From: Pseudovibrio japonicus
GTDB lineage: Bacteria; Pseudomonadota; Alphaproteobacteria; Rhizobiales; Stappiaceae
Length of the DNA stretch: 64,000 nucleotides
Direction: 5' to 3'
Assembly: GCF_014651595.1 (NCBI RefSeq)
Contig: NZ_BMXE01000002.1
Location: 372,001-436,000, forward strand
The number at the start of each line of letters is the position of its first letter. The stretch's first letter is position 1. The notes beneath the pieces were generated by a model. That model was given only the letters and a program-made list of their open reading frames with translations, ran no database searches and was not told the DNA's origin. Made by a program: the position numbers and the translations under genes. Below are positions 16,606 to 24,413 of the stretch, piece by piece.

Positions 16606-17460
16606 ATGTCAGATCAAGATTTAAGACATTTGAAGCAAAATAACGTCAAAACAGATGCTGTAGTTGAAGATACTTCAGCGTTTTCCCTACAAGTATTCAA
16701 ACAAAATTTGCAGAATACACGGAATATTCTCGATAAACGCACTGTAAACGTAGAAAAGCGCAAGCGCCCGATCAATACACTCACGTTACCTCAGAACCTT
16801 GCGTCTTTTGCGGTGGTTCTAATCGGTCTATGCCTATTGTTCTTGGACAAAGGAACTTATCATTGGGTGAAAGATCTCCCGCCGCAGCTTGGGCCATTAT
16901 TTCGAATGCTTTCTAATATGGGCGAATCCTGGTGGATGCTCATTCCATCTTTTGTTTTGATTATCGTGCTACTTTCCTGCAACGTAAAAAAACATGATAG
17001 AAGAAGAAAAACTCAACAATTAGCGTTCGTTATATACTCTTCCTATATTTTCTCTACTGTTGCCATTAGTGGAATACTGGTCGTAATTTTGAAATGGAAT
17101 ATAGGTCGAGCAAGACCCAAACTATTCGAAGATGTGGGAGCTTTTTACTTTGATTTATTTGCGTGGTCGGGGAAATACACCAGCTTTCCAAGTGGTCATG
17201 CAACCTCTGCAGCAGCTTTTTCTACGGCTCTTGCTTTTTTATTCCCCCGGCAGAAGTTTCCTATAATTATATTCGGCCTATGGGTTGCTTTTGGCAGAGT
17301 ATTTGTGGGAGCGCATTATCCTAGTGATGTGATTGCTGGATTTGCACTAGGTTCTATCGTATGCATTCTTATCACTCGCTGGTTTGCAAATCGAAAGATT
17401 GGTTTTTCATATAGTCGGCCAAAAAGCATCCAGCGCACCTTATCTTTTAGCGGCAAGTAA
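16606..17460 (+). CDS. PAP2-family membrane phosphatase
   Basis: About 284 aa from ATG 16606; a GTG 17 codons upstream is possible. All three phosphatase motifs are present in order: KWNIGRARP, SFPSGHATS and GRVFVGAHYPSD (K-x6-RP, PSGH, R-x5-H-x3-D). Several hydrophobic helices mark an integral membrane protein. The first 70 residues are hydrophilic and cytoplasmic. The family dephosphorylates lipid phosphates such as phosphatidate or undecaprenyl pyrophosphate; the substrate here is unknown. Codon use looks AT-richer than the core genome, in keeping with acquisition. Confidence 0.88.
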   Translation: MSDQDLRHLKQNNVKTDAVVEDTSAFSLQVFKQNLQNTRNILDKRTVNVEKRKRPINTLTLPQNLASFAVVLIGLCLLFLDKGTYHWVKDLPPQLGPLFRMLSNMGESWWMLIPSFVLIIVLLSCNVKKHDRRRKTQQLAFVIYSSYIFSTVAISGILVVILKWNIGRARPKLFEDVGAFYFDLFAWSGKYTSFPSGHATSAAAFSTALAFLFPRQKFPIIIFGLWVAFGRVFVGAHYPSDVIAGFALGSIVCILITRWFANRKIGFSYSRPKSIQRTLSFSGK

Positions 17461-17962
17461 TTCTTGCCCCTAAGGGCCCTGATGGAATGGATGCCCCGCC
17501 CCGTAAATAGTTACCTCGGGAAAATGAACGCAACTCAAAATCGATTTGTTAGTATAGGTAGAAATGGACGTAGGTTTGGATGCCCTGGTAATCCCCCCGA
17601 TAATTGATCGAGTTTAAAAGTAGAGATATTGTTGCGTCATATTGAGGACTGATTTTATGAAGAAATCTCGTTTCAGCGATGCACAACACTTTACCTAAGC
17701 TGTACTCAACCTGAGAGGGAACTGCCCGAAGGTCGGCTGATGGCCCTCCGCGTCAGCAATGGCTTGATGTTGACCTAGATTTCTGCACAGCAGCGAATGA
17801 CCGATAAGACCGCAAATCAGCTGTTCAAGCGCACTAACCTGAAAGTTAGCTTTGGGGTCAAGGGGCGTCTATCCAGTATGAAACTCTATTCCTCAGTATG
17901 CATCTTTATTACTGAGTATGAGACTTTATTACTCTCCCACGCGACAACCACTATGTTGCATT
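17461..17962. other. Gene-free stretch with IS3-like start remnant
   Basis: About 500 bp. At 17657 a short frame reads MKKSRFSDAQ before hitting a stop, which resembles the start of IS3-family OrfA proteins and may be a leftover. Repeat cluster C lies at 17876-17940. Nothing else is recognised. Confidence 0.4.
17876..17940 (-). repeat. Iteron-like repeat cluster C (three compact copies)
   Basis: Read on the minus strand: GTGGGAGAG, then TAATAAAGTCTCATAC (17931-17916), TAATAAAGATGCATAC (17911-17896) and GAATAGAGTTTCATAC (17891-17876), spaced exactly 20 bp, followed by a GCCCC as in cluster B. Same consensus and same GTGGGAGAG leader as A and B, but packed two helical turns apart. It lies just beyond the 3' end of the 632 aa gene. 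Confidence 0.8.
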
Positions 17963-19861
17963 TTACTGATAAGAATATTCCGCAAGTAATTGCATTTTTT
18001 TAACCCATTGCGGATTCAAAGAACCTCGATCAATACGTATGTTTTGAATTATTAAATAATGACGGGCCAGCTCCTGTAACGAGCTCCCCCAATGAGAAAC
18101 CGCGTCTTCAATCATTTTCTGGTCAATACCGTGATTTTGCATCGCAAAGACCATTTGAAAGAAGGTGTTGTGAGGCCAAGCGTACGGTCGCAAAAACTCG
18201 GTAAGGAACTCCAGATCTTCTTCAGATGATCCGGTCAAGACATCCTTCATTGATTTGCAGAGGCGAACCAAGGCGGCAGACCAGAAGTCCCGACGGAAAG
18301 AGTAAGCCTCTGTTTGCATCGCATCTTCCAACATTTCTTGCGATATGCACCATATAACTTTCTTACGTTCTCCCTCTGTAAACTCCAACGCATTAAGTGC
18401 CCATAAGACGACTAACTCTGCAACTCCGTTAGGTGTCTCATCCAAGTCGCGGTTCCAAGCCTGCTCTCTGTATCGGCGTACTTTACTCCAGAGATCTTCG
18501 ATAACGGCTTCCGCATCCTTTATTTTTAGGAGGTACTGGGCACCAATGCTCCCCGCAACATCCCCTTTTTGCTCAATGCGATCCACTGAAGCGCTAAAAG
18601 AAGGACGTACCTTAATGAGTAAGTCTTGTAGAAGCTTCACTCGTTCTTCGGTGTTTAAGGTCTTGTTTTCCGTGGCCACCGATAGCACTGCTAGTAAACG
18701 GTTCACCCTCCAAAGGTCACCCGCTTCTTTGATCCAAGGAACCGTTAGTTCACGCAGATCTATTTTTTTTGATAGCTCGTTTATCAAGAGTGCTAACGGA
18801 TCAATGAACATTCCTTGCCCGTGAGAGCGAAAGCTCCACATTCCGCGTGACTTGCCTTCAAAAATAAGGCGCTCCAGCCAAAGCCACCCAATAGCTTGTG
18901 CATCTTCACGGGTAAAAAACGCTTCTAAAAGCAAATGAATGTAATGCCTCAGTTTTTCAAGATCATCATCAAGCTTACTGATTTCTTCTTCGGTGACTGG
19001 CTGTGTGACGCTCTCCTTCCCCCACGCCATGTAGCGGCATTGCTCTGAGGCTGAATTGAGCAATGAAAGCACAACTGTTCCTTCTTTCAGAAACGTACCG
19101 TTTTTGCCAAAAGCCGTCGGCGCATCCCTGAGTAAGTGCAATGCACCCAATCCCAACTTTTTATCGATGCACTGTTGAACCAAAACCGGGTGCGGCAGTC
19201 GACTTAGATACTCAATGTATTTCGCTGGGTTAATTTGTGAAGCTAGAACAAAGAGGTAAGCACGATCGAGTATAACGCAACTTTCTAATCTGCTTTCCCA
19301 AACTTCACCAATATCTGGTTCGATCAGAAAGTCATTTATTCCTTGCTCAAGTGCACCTTTTCGATAAGAGGCCGCTGATTTAAGGGGATGGGTTACAATA
19401 TGATCGAGTTGCTTCCACAAACCATTTTGAGCTGCAGGATCTGACCTTAATCGCTTCCCTAGTTGCTCGAAAAAGGCCTCCCACGCTCCGAAGCTATGAA
19501 AATCCCAGAACTGTAGAGTGCCGATCTCTCTATTACTTAGCGCATCAGCGAATATCTCAGCTCTTGCCAAGCCGACCAACCTTGCTAAAGGCCAGCGGCC
19601 AGCAAGTATTGGTCCCTCTTGCAGCTCAAGGATTTCTAAGGCTTCGCCCACATCACTGAGACCAATTTGCCCACACTTGCCCTTCAGAAGGATGGTCTCA
19701 GGTAGTTGGGATATATCACTATCGCTTTGTACTTCGAGTTTATCGAGCGCTATGATCCAATCTTTGAACGAAGCAATTAGCTCATCAAGGTCATTTCGTT
19801 GTTCGAGCAACTCGGTTGATTTTGCAACTTCAATCGCCTTCTTCTCCTCCCAAGCTAACAT
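17963..19861 (-). CDS. Unknown 632 aa protein, second gene of candidate defence module
   Basis: Not recognised. It is a large soluble, Leu/Glu-rich and apparently all-helical protein without signal peptide, membrane segment or nucleotide-binding motif. It contains repeated W and L pairs (GWLWLERLIFEG, WALNALEFTEGERKKVIW) consistent with a helical-repeat scaffold. Its ATG lies two bases after the stop of the PLD-like gene, so the two are translated as a pair. A helical-repeat sensor or scaffold working with a nuclease-like partner would fit, but this is inference from layout only. Confidence 0.8.
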   Translation of the reverse strand: MLAWEEKKAIEVAKSTELLEQRNDLDELIASFKDWIIALDKLEVQSDSDISQLPETILLKGKCGQIGLSDVGEALEILELQEGPILAGRWPLARLVGLARAEIFADALSNREIGTLQFWDFHSFGAWEAFFEQLGKRLRSDPAAQNGLWKQLDHIVTHPLKSAASYRKGALEQGINDFLIEPDIGEVWESRLESCVILDRAYLFVLASQINPAKYIEYLSRLPHPVLVQQCIDKKLGLGALHLLRDAPTAFGKNGTFLKEGTVVLSLLNSASEQCRYMAWGKESVTQPVTEEEISKLDDDLEKLRHYIHLLLEAFFTREDAQAIGWLWLERLIFEGKSRGMWSFRSHGQGMFIDPLALLINELSKKIDLRELTVPWIKEAGDLWRVNRLLAVLSVATENKTLNTEERVKLLQDLLIKVRPSFSASVDRIEQKGDVAGSIGAQYLLKIKDAEAVIEDLWSKVRRYREQAWNRDLDETPNGVAELVVLWALNALEFTEGERKKVIWCISQEMLEDAMQTEAYSFRRDFWSAALVRLCKSMKDVLTGSSEEDLEFLTEFLRPYAWPHNTFFQMVFAMQNHGIDQKMIEDAVSHWGSSLQELARHYLIIQNIRIDRGSLNPQWVKKMQLLAEYSYQ

Positions 19862-19863
19862 TT

Positions 19864-21498
19864 CTAAGTCTTCCTTGCGTTGAGAGAAAGTTCAGCAAGG
19901 TCGGTTGATTGCAACCATACCTTACCAATCATACTTCGAATAGAAACCGGTTCTGGTAGTTTCGTCATCACACCAAGCCGCTCACCAAGCTCGTTAAAAC
20001 TTGGACCGCAATGCCAAACATCTTCATCAACAACAAGATATCGATCATGAATGAGAGTTTTTTCTCCTCCTGGCATTACTCGGACGGTTGGTGCTCTTCC
20101 TTCAAGTTTATTTCTGATATCTTCCAGATCTGAAGCGAAAATAATGCCCTGCTGCAGCTGAAACCCCTGTCCTTCTCCAGACAACGATTTAAGAGCTGGT
20201 AAGCCGGTCAAAATTCGTGGAACTAAGCCATCACTCTGATTTTGAAGTGCGAACAAGCGCATCTCACGAACACCAAAAAAGGGGTCAACAAAAATGAGGC
20301 GTCGTCTTGCTTCTTTAATTAAGCCTACAACGAAATCCTGCGCTTCTTTCTTCTTTCTATTGCGTTCAACTTCACCTAAGCTCTCTTTGGCGGTTCCAAA
20401 AATCTTTTGGGGCGCAGACTTCCTTCGATCACGCTTCTTACGTTGGGAAACGAGCGACTGAAGCCTCAAGCGCCCAGGAGCTTCCGGTAACACACCAATA
20501 GTTGAAGTGTCTCCTGATGAATAACGGCTCTGCTGGTAACTCTGTGCAGGCTTACGCTTTCCGCCGGACGGTACCTCAATCTCCAATGAACCAACGCTAC
20601 TTTGCAAACCAAAACTGATTTGGTTCAACCAAGATGCTGGCTTGGAAGCTTGCAGCAAGCCTCTTTCAGAACAGACTAAAGCCCAACCAATCTTATCGGT
20701 AAGCTGAGGATATTGCAGCTCGGTAAAGCCCTCCTTTGCAAGCGAAGTACTTTGTATGCTTGCCCAACCATTCCCTCTTTCTTCGATAACATGCAGAGTA
20801 AGTGTGCTTAGGTCGGATACTTTGTGCCGAGTTCGTCGTGGTACAGCTAGGCAGGATAGTGACTCGGTACCATTCTCTGGCCTTGCACATGGTGAGATTT
20901 GAAGTGATGCGAGAATAGGATCAGGCGCTAGCATCGCTAGGCCACCTAACCACTCAATCTCCTCAAAAGGATCAAAACCAAGATTCTCTTGCAACCAATG
21001 CCGAGCTGAATCATTTCCTGTAAGTTTGAGAACCTGCCGTTGAGGACGGGTCATTGGAACTAGTTGATTTATTCTTGGGGAGTCATGCCAAGGAAAAGCA
21101 AATGGCGCTTCCATGCCTACTGCAAACTTACCTAAGTTGGGTTCAGCGGCCATTGCAGCAGCAGTTGTAGGTATCTCACCCTTCGGGGTAATGATATTGA
21201 CGCTTCCACGGGCTGCGCGCCTGTACCAATCAGTAGCAACTTCACTTGAGACACGCGTAGTCGAAAACGTTAAGGTCCATCCATCTGTACCGGGCACAGC
21301 CCAAGGTTTTGCTCCGGCTGTCCAACCTTCAGGTACAATCATGTCAAAGGGAAACAACTCAACCCAACCAAACAAATGAAATTGCTTCTTATCCGCTCTT
21401 AATATCGCATGACGTACTAGCGCGTTAGGATAGTCATTCTGAAGCTGGCAAAGTGAAGCTTCCTGAATCTCGCTATCAAGATCTGCTATATAATCCAT
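19864..21498 (-). CDS. PLD-like (single HxR-D half-site) protein, first gene of candidate defence module
   Basis: 544 aa from ATG 21498, preceded by GGGTGG; an in-frame TTG eight codons upstream is less likely. The C-terminal third has FVDPFFG near residue 404 and H484-x-R486-x4-D491 followed by G498-x-S500-x-N502. This is a phospholipase D-type HKD half-site with Arg for Lys, as in several defence-associated nucleases. The first 330 residues form a domain I do not firmly recognise; it may be the family labelled VPA1262 in databases (from memory, unsure). A basic linker (KKRDRRKSAPQK) separates the parts. It is paired with the 632 aa gene; nuclease or lipase action is inferred. Confidence 0.75.
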   Translation of the reverse strand: MDYIADLDSEIQEASLCQLQNDYPNALVRHAILRADKKQFHLFGWVELFPFDMIVPEGWTAGAKPWAVPGTDGWTLTFSTTRVSSEVATDWYRRAARGSVNIITPKGEIPTTAAAMAAEPNLGKFAVGMEAPFAFPWHDSPRINQLVPMTRPQRQVLKLTGNDSARHWLQENLGFDPFEEIEWLGGLAMLAPDPILASLQISPCARPENGTESLSCLAVPRRTRHKVSDLSTLTLHVIEERGNGWASIQSTSLAKEGFTELQYPQLTDKIGWALVCSERGLLQASKPASWLNQISFGLQSSVGSLEIEVPSGGKRKPAQSYQQSRYSSGDTSTIGVLPEAPGRLRLQSLVSQRKKRDRRKSAPQKIFGTAKESLGEVERNRKKKEAQDFVVGLIKEARRRLIFVDPFFGVREMRLFALQNQSDGLVPRILTGLPALKSLSGEGQGFQLQQGIIFASDLEDIRNKLEGRAPTVRVMPGGEKTLIHDRYLVVDEDVWHCGPSFNELGERLGVMTKLPEPVSIRSMIGKVWLQSTDLAELSLNARKT

Positions 21499-21607
21499 AT
21501 GCCACCCGAATGATTTTACCAATCCTAATGTTCACCACGGAAATTATGTTTCTTGAAGCCCTTTGCCTAATGAAATCTTGCAGAAAACTATAATCGCAGT
21601 CTCGGCT

Positions 21608-22486
21608 TTACCCTATAAGATCTCGTTCTTGTCGAAGCTCATCATTGTTTTCTAAATAGTTATATACTCGTTCGGTAAGAGCTTGATATCCATCCCAATA
21701 CTCGTCTTCGACTTTGCGCTTTTGGATCATTTCTAGATCCCACCAGTCATCCAGCCAATAAGAACGACGAGCTTCCTTCAAAGCGATAAGAGGGTGCACT
21801 TCCCCGAAAATCAAAGAACGGAATGCCTTCTCTGGCATTAGATAGCCATATGGGGCGATATTCCCTTTATTGCTCCATACACGCCGACAAGTGTTTGAGA
21901 ATTCTGCTTGGTGCCATTCTCCCGTTGTACCAACCACATCACTCAAATGGAGCGTTGTGTTGAAGGTCTCACATCGATGTGTGTCTAATCTCTTGATGAT
22001 TGCCACTGAACCTTCGCGCGAAGTATCGCGAACAAAATGCAGCTCAGAGCAATCCTCCGATGATAGCTCTTGAAATAACGAAGCGCCGTATTCTTGTGCT
22101 AGGCGTACGTGGAATGGGTTTCCGATATCGTGCTTCAGCCAATCCGCTCGAGCATTACAGTAGTTTGCGATTTTGTCTAAGAGCTTGAAAGGCGGCTCCT
22201 CAGCTCCAGATAGTATTCGCTGAACACGAGACGGCGCATCTTCTTCGATGCCTTCTGCCAAAATTGAGACGGAGAATTTATCCGCACCCAACACGCTCTG
22301 AAGTTGCTTCATTAACCATTGCAAGCGCCCCAAAGACCCCGAGAAAAAAGAGGTCTCTAGACGACTAATAATCTCAGCATTTATGGATTTATTACTTGAT
22401 TTTGCACTAATCGCGATCCGCTCGTGCAGGTCTGGCGGCATGCGTAACATGAAGCCTTTGGGGGAGTTTGTAGTGTCCTTTGCCAT
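21608..22486 (-). CDS. RHH/HTH transcriptional repressor-like protein
   Basis: 292 aa. The N-terminus (GFMLRMPPDLHERIAISAKSSNKS...INAEIISRLE) is an Arc/MetJ-type ribbon-helix-helix. It is followed by a segment (FSVSILAEGIEEDAPSRVQRILSGAEEPPFKLLDKIANYC) reminiscent of a lambda-repressor-type HTH, and a C-terminal half of unknown fold. It is transcribed divergently from a second small RHH gene across a palindromic operator, as in phage or element immunity regions. It probably represses the integrase/excisionase side and perhaps the downstream two-gene module. The domain fusion is unusual. Confidence 0.7.
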   Translation of the reverse strand: MAKDTTNSPKGFMLRMPPDLHERIAISAKSSNKSINAEIISRLETSFFSGSLGRLQWLMKQLQSVLGADKFSVSILAEGIEEDAPSRVQRILSGAEEPPFKLLDKIANYCNARADWLKHDIGNPFHVRLAQEYGASLFQELSSEDCSELHFVRDTSREGSVAIIKRLDTHRCETFNTTLHLSDVVGTTGEWHQAEFSNTCRRVWSNKGNIAPYGYLMPEKAFRSLIFGEVHPLIALKEARRSYWLDDWWDLEMIQKRKVEDEYWDGYQALTERVYNYLENNDELRQERDLIG

Positions 22487-22493
22487 AAAGGGA

Positions 22494-22569
22494 CAGTAAT
22501 GATGTTCAACAGATTTCTCAATGATGTCACTATAGTTTCATTGACACTATGATGACATCAACCTAGCAT
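22494..22569. promoter_or_regulatory. Divergent promoter/operator region of the element switch
   Basis: Arms TGATGTCACTATAGT (22522-22536) and ACTATGATGACATCA (22546-22560) form a near-perfect palindrome. It overlaps a good plus-strand sigma70-like promoter: TTGACA (22541-22546), 17 bases, TAGCAT (22564-22569). On the minus strand TTGAGA, 17 bases, TACTGT could drive the repressor gene. Binding here would control both directions. Confidence 0.65.
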
Positions 22570-22596
22570 TCTGGATGCAAAATAGGAGAGAACACA

Positions 22597-22800
22597 ATGC
22601 CTAAGCGAGATTGGCCACGCATCTTAATTAGAATTCCACCTGACACTAAGAATTTTCTCATCGGTCAGGCAGAACGAAATGCATCAAGTTTGAATAGTGA
22701 AATTGTCCGGTGCATTCGCCAGCGCATGGACGAGCTAAGCCGTACTGAAGACAACACGTCATTGTGTACAGGCACAGGCGAGAGGATTAGCACAACATGA
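22597..22800 (+). CDS. Small Arc-type RHH regulator
   Basis: 67 aa. It reads RILIRIPPDTKNFLIGQAERN...SLNSEIVRCIRQRM, the Arc-family ribbon-helix-helix pattern. It is first in a plus-strand operon with the excisionase-like gene and integrase. Its stop overlaps the next start (ATGA). By analogy with phage switches it may act as the Cro- or excision-side regulator that binds the same operator as the divergent repressor. Confidence 0.75.
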   Translation: MPKRDWPRILIRIPPDTKNFLIGQAERNASSLNSEIVRCIRQRMDELSRTEDNTSLCTGTGERISTT

Positions 22801-23123
22801 TAGTGAGTTCGCTATTGCCTAAGGCAATCACTGAAGCAAAGACTATTCCTGAGTGGGTTTCAATCTTTGCAGAAAAAGGGGTCCAAATATCACCGCGACA
22901 GCTCTCCACGAGAGCACGGAAGCTCGGCGCATTTTACCAATGTACCCGACCAATGCTTTTGCACCCAGATCATATTGAAACTATTCTAACGGAAGGGAAT
23001 GCATGCCAATCGAACTCTACAAGCGGGGTAATACTTGGTGGTTCAAAGGCCGCATCGAAGAACTACCTGAAGGAGAATACTATCGACAAAGCACTGGAAA
23101 AACTAAGAAGAAAGACGCGCTGA
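22797..23123 (+). CDS. Excisionase/HTH-like small protein overlapping integrase
   Basis: 108 aa. The start overlaps the previous stop by four bases, and its last 121 bases overlap the start of the integrase in another frame. The N-terminal 65 residues (TIPEWVSIFAEKGVQISPRQLSTRARKLGAFYQ) look like a small winged-helix or HTH of excisionase type, ending HPDHIETIL. The remaining C-terminal part is compositionally plain. Position immediately before int supports a directionality-factor role; no diagnostic motif was found. Confidence 0.55.
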   Translation: MIVSSLLPKAITEAKTIPEWVSIFAEKGVQISPRQLSTRARKLGAFYQCTRPMLLHPDHIETILTEGNACQSNSTSGVILGGSKAASKNYLKENTIDKALEKLRRKTR

Positions 23124-24094
23124 CATACATAGCTCACTTCCATCAGAACGAAATACGTAAGTACTATACAGGGGAGGATGAAGTATTTCTCTTCGCAGAT
23201 GCTATACTTCTTTATGATCCAACCGATGATTATAAAAAATACCTTGAGAAGGTGTTCCCTTATATTGGTCACCTTGAGGTTTCAAAAATCACACCGAAGT
23301 TGGTGAAAGATTTAGGGCCACAAATTTCTCCAGAAAACTCTACTGATACATGGTCAAAGCAAATAATTGGCCCTGTTCGTGCAGTAATAAATAATGCCCA
23401 TCAGCTCGGAAAATGCGGAGCAATTTCAATCAAAAATTATTCCAGTATTGAGCGTGTCAGACAAGATAAAGCGCGGGGCAAAAATACTAGAGTGAAAAAA
23501 ATTCCAGGGGACTGGAATTGGATACTCGCATTTAAGAAACATGCCAGTCCGCATATGGGTATCCTATGCCAGTTTATGTTCGAGACCGGATCAAGGCTGG
23601 GACAAGCCCTAGCAATGATCCCTAGTGATTTAGACCTCGAGAATCGGTTGGTTAAGATCCCCGCAGCGAAAGGCTTCGACGAGCGCACTAAGGAAATATC
23701 CGAAGATCTGACAAAAGAACTGAGAGATCTGCCTCCACGAAGGCCGCGTGCTACCGGAAAGAAGGGGCAGCATAGGCCCCTATTAGTTTTCGGCTACGCT
23801 AGCAGATACAGCGTCAACAAAACCTGGGATCGCGTTTGTGAACGCGCAGGCATCGATATTCGCAAACCACATGCTGCGGGGCGTCATGGCTTCGCCACAG
23901 AAACCGCTGTTAGGCAGGGGGTTGACCCAGTATCAGCAGCAGAGTCCGGTGGATGGGCAGATAAAGCTAACTTTATAAAAGTTTATCTCCATGCTGAAGA
24001 CAGTGAGGCCAAAACAGTCGAGGCTATGCGTACAGGGCGCGTACAGGCAGAACAACAGAATCAAGTTAACACATTGGAAAATAAGGATGATTAA
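23003..24094 (+). CDS. Tyrosine recombinase (element integrase)
   Basis: 363 aa with ribosome-binding site GGAAGGGA before ATG 23003. Catalytic residues are in order: Arg198 in ETGSRLGQAL, His290 and Arg294 in HAAGRHGFAT (one residue wider than the usual HxxR), Trp318 in GGWADK and nucleophile Tyr328 in FIKVYLH. The N-terminal 110 residues hold the arm-binding and core-binding regions. It ends 14 bases before attR, so it must recombine the 48 bp tRNA-Arg repeats. Integration and excision of the 19 kb element are the expected job. Confidence 0.93.
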   Translation: MPIELYKRGNTWWFKGRIEELPEGEYYRQSTGKTKKKDALTYIAHFHQNEIRKYYTGEDEVFLFADAILLYDPTDDYKKYLEKVFPYIGHLEVSKITPKLVKDLGPQISPENSTDTWSKQIIGPVRAVINNAHQLGKCGAISIKNYSSIERVRQDKARGKNTRVKKIPGDWNWILAFKKHASPHMGILCQFMFETGSRLGQALAMIPSDLDLENRLVKIPAAKGFDERTKEISEDLTKELRDLPPRRPRATGKKGQHRPLLVFGYASRYSVNKTWDRVCERAGIDIRKPHAAGRHGFATETAVRQGVDPVSAAESGGWADKANFIKVYLHAEDSEAKTVEAMRTGRVQAEQQNQVNTLENKDD

Positions 24095-24108
24095 GACATC
24101 TACTGCAT

Positions 24109-24156
24109 CCCTCCGAAGGCAGAGGCCGCAGGTTCGAATCCTGCCGGGTGCACCAT
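24109..24156 (+). repeat. attR: second copy of the 48 bp tRNA-Arg 3' segment
   Basis: Identical to 5066-5113. The 5' half of the tRNA is absent here, so this is not a gene. It marks the right end of the element. Confidence 0.95.
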
Positions 24157-24295
24157 TTTTCTTCGCAGATTTAGCTTGTTATTTTTCTAGGTGATTTTGT
24201 TGTCTTTACGGGCCACCTTGAGGCTACAAAAAGAAATTGTATTGGCTTTGAGCATATTAGCCTTAGTGCTCCTGTGATCTGACAAAGCACTCCTC

Positions 24296-24348
24296 CTGCC
24301 CCCAACGTAGGGATTGCACAAGCATGGCCTCAAGCTTGCTGCAGAGCC
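24296..24348. mobile_element. IS6-type end remnant outside the element
   Basis: The stretch CCCCCAACGTAGGGATTG ... GGCCTCAAGCTTGCTGCAGAGCC lines up with the left end of the IS at 12778-13593 (CCGTAGGGAT ... GGCCTCAAACTTGCAACAAAGCC). It is a solo, decayed terminus of a related IS, 140 bp beyond attR. Confidence 0.6.
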
Positions 24349-24413
24349 GGTTTGAGGAAGCCGCAAACTGGATTAGTTTCATGCCACGCGGCCAATGTGG
24401 AGCGCCTCAGCTG

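Larger units (their letters stand above)
5114..24156. mobile_element. Integrated mobilisable element in tRNA-Arg(CCG), 19.0 kb
   Basis: The element is bounded by the 48 bp direct repeats and carries an integrase reading into the right repeat, an excisionase-like gene, a RepC-like initiator and a ColE1-type mobilisation module. It encodes no mating-pair formation (T4SS) genes, so it would need a helper conjugative element. Its own initiator suggests that the excised circle could replicate, making it a plasmid-like integrative mobilisable element. Cargo includes PIN, 4-fold beta flower, hydrolase, FabF and PAP2 genes and an unknown two-gene module. Boundaries are seen directly; mobility is inferred. 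Confidence 0.9.

Noticed and set aside
9218-17940. CRISPR array
   Set aside because: Repeat units are few, degenerate and spaced irregularly or contiguously; no spacers of constant length and no cas genes.
24109-24156. Second tRNA-Arg gene
   Set aside because: Only the 3' part is present; it is the attR repeat, not a functional tRNA.
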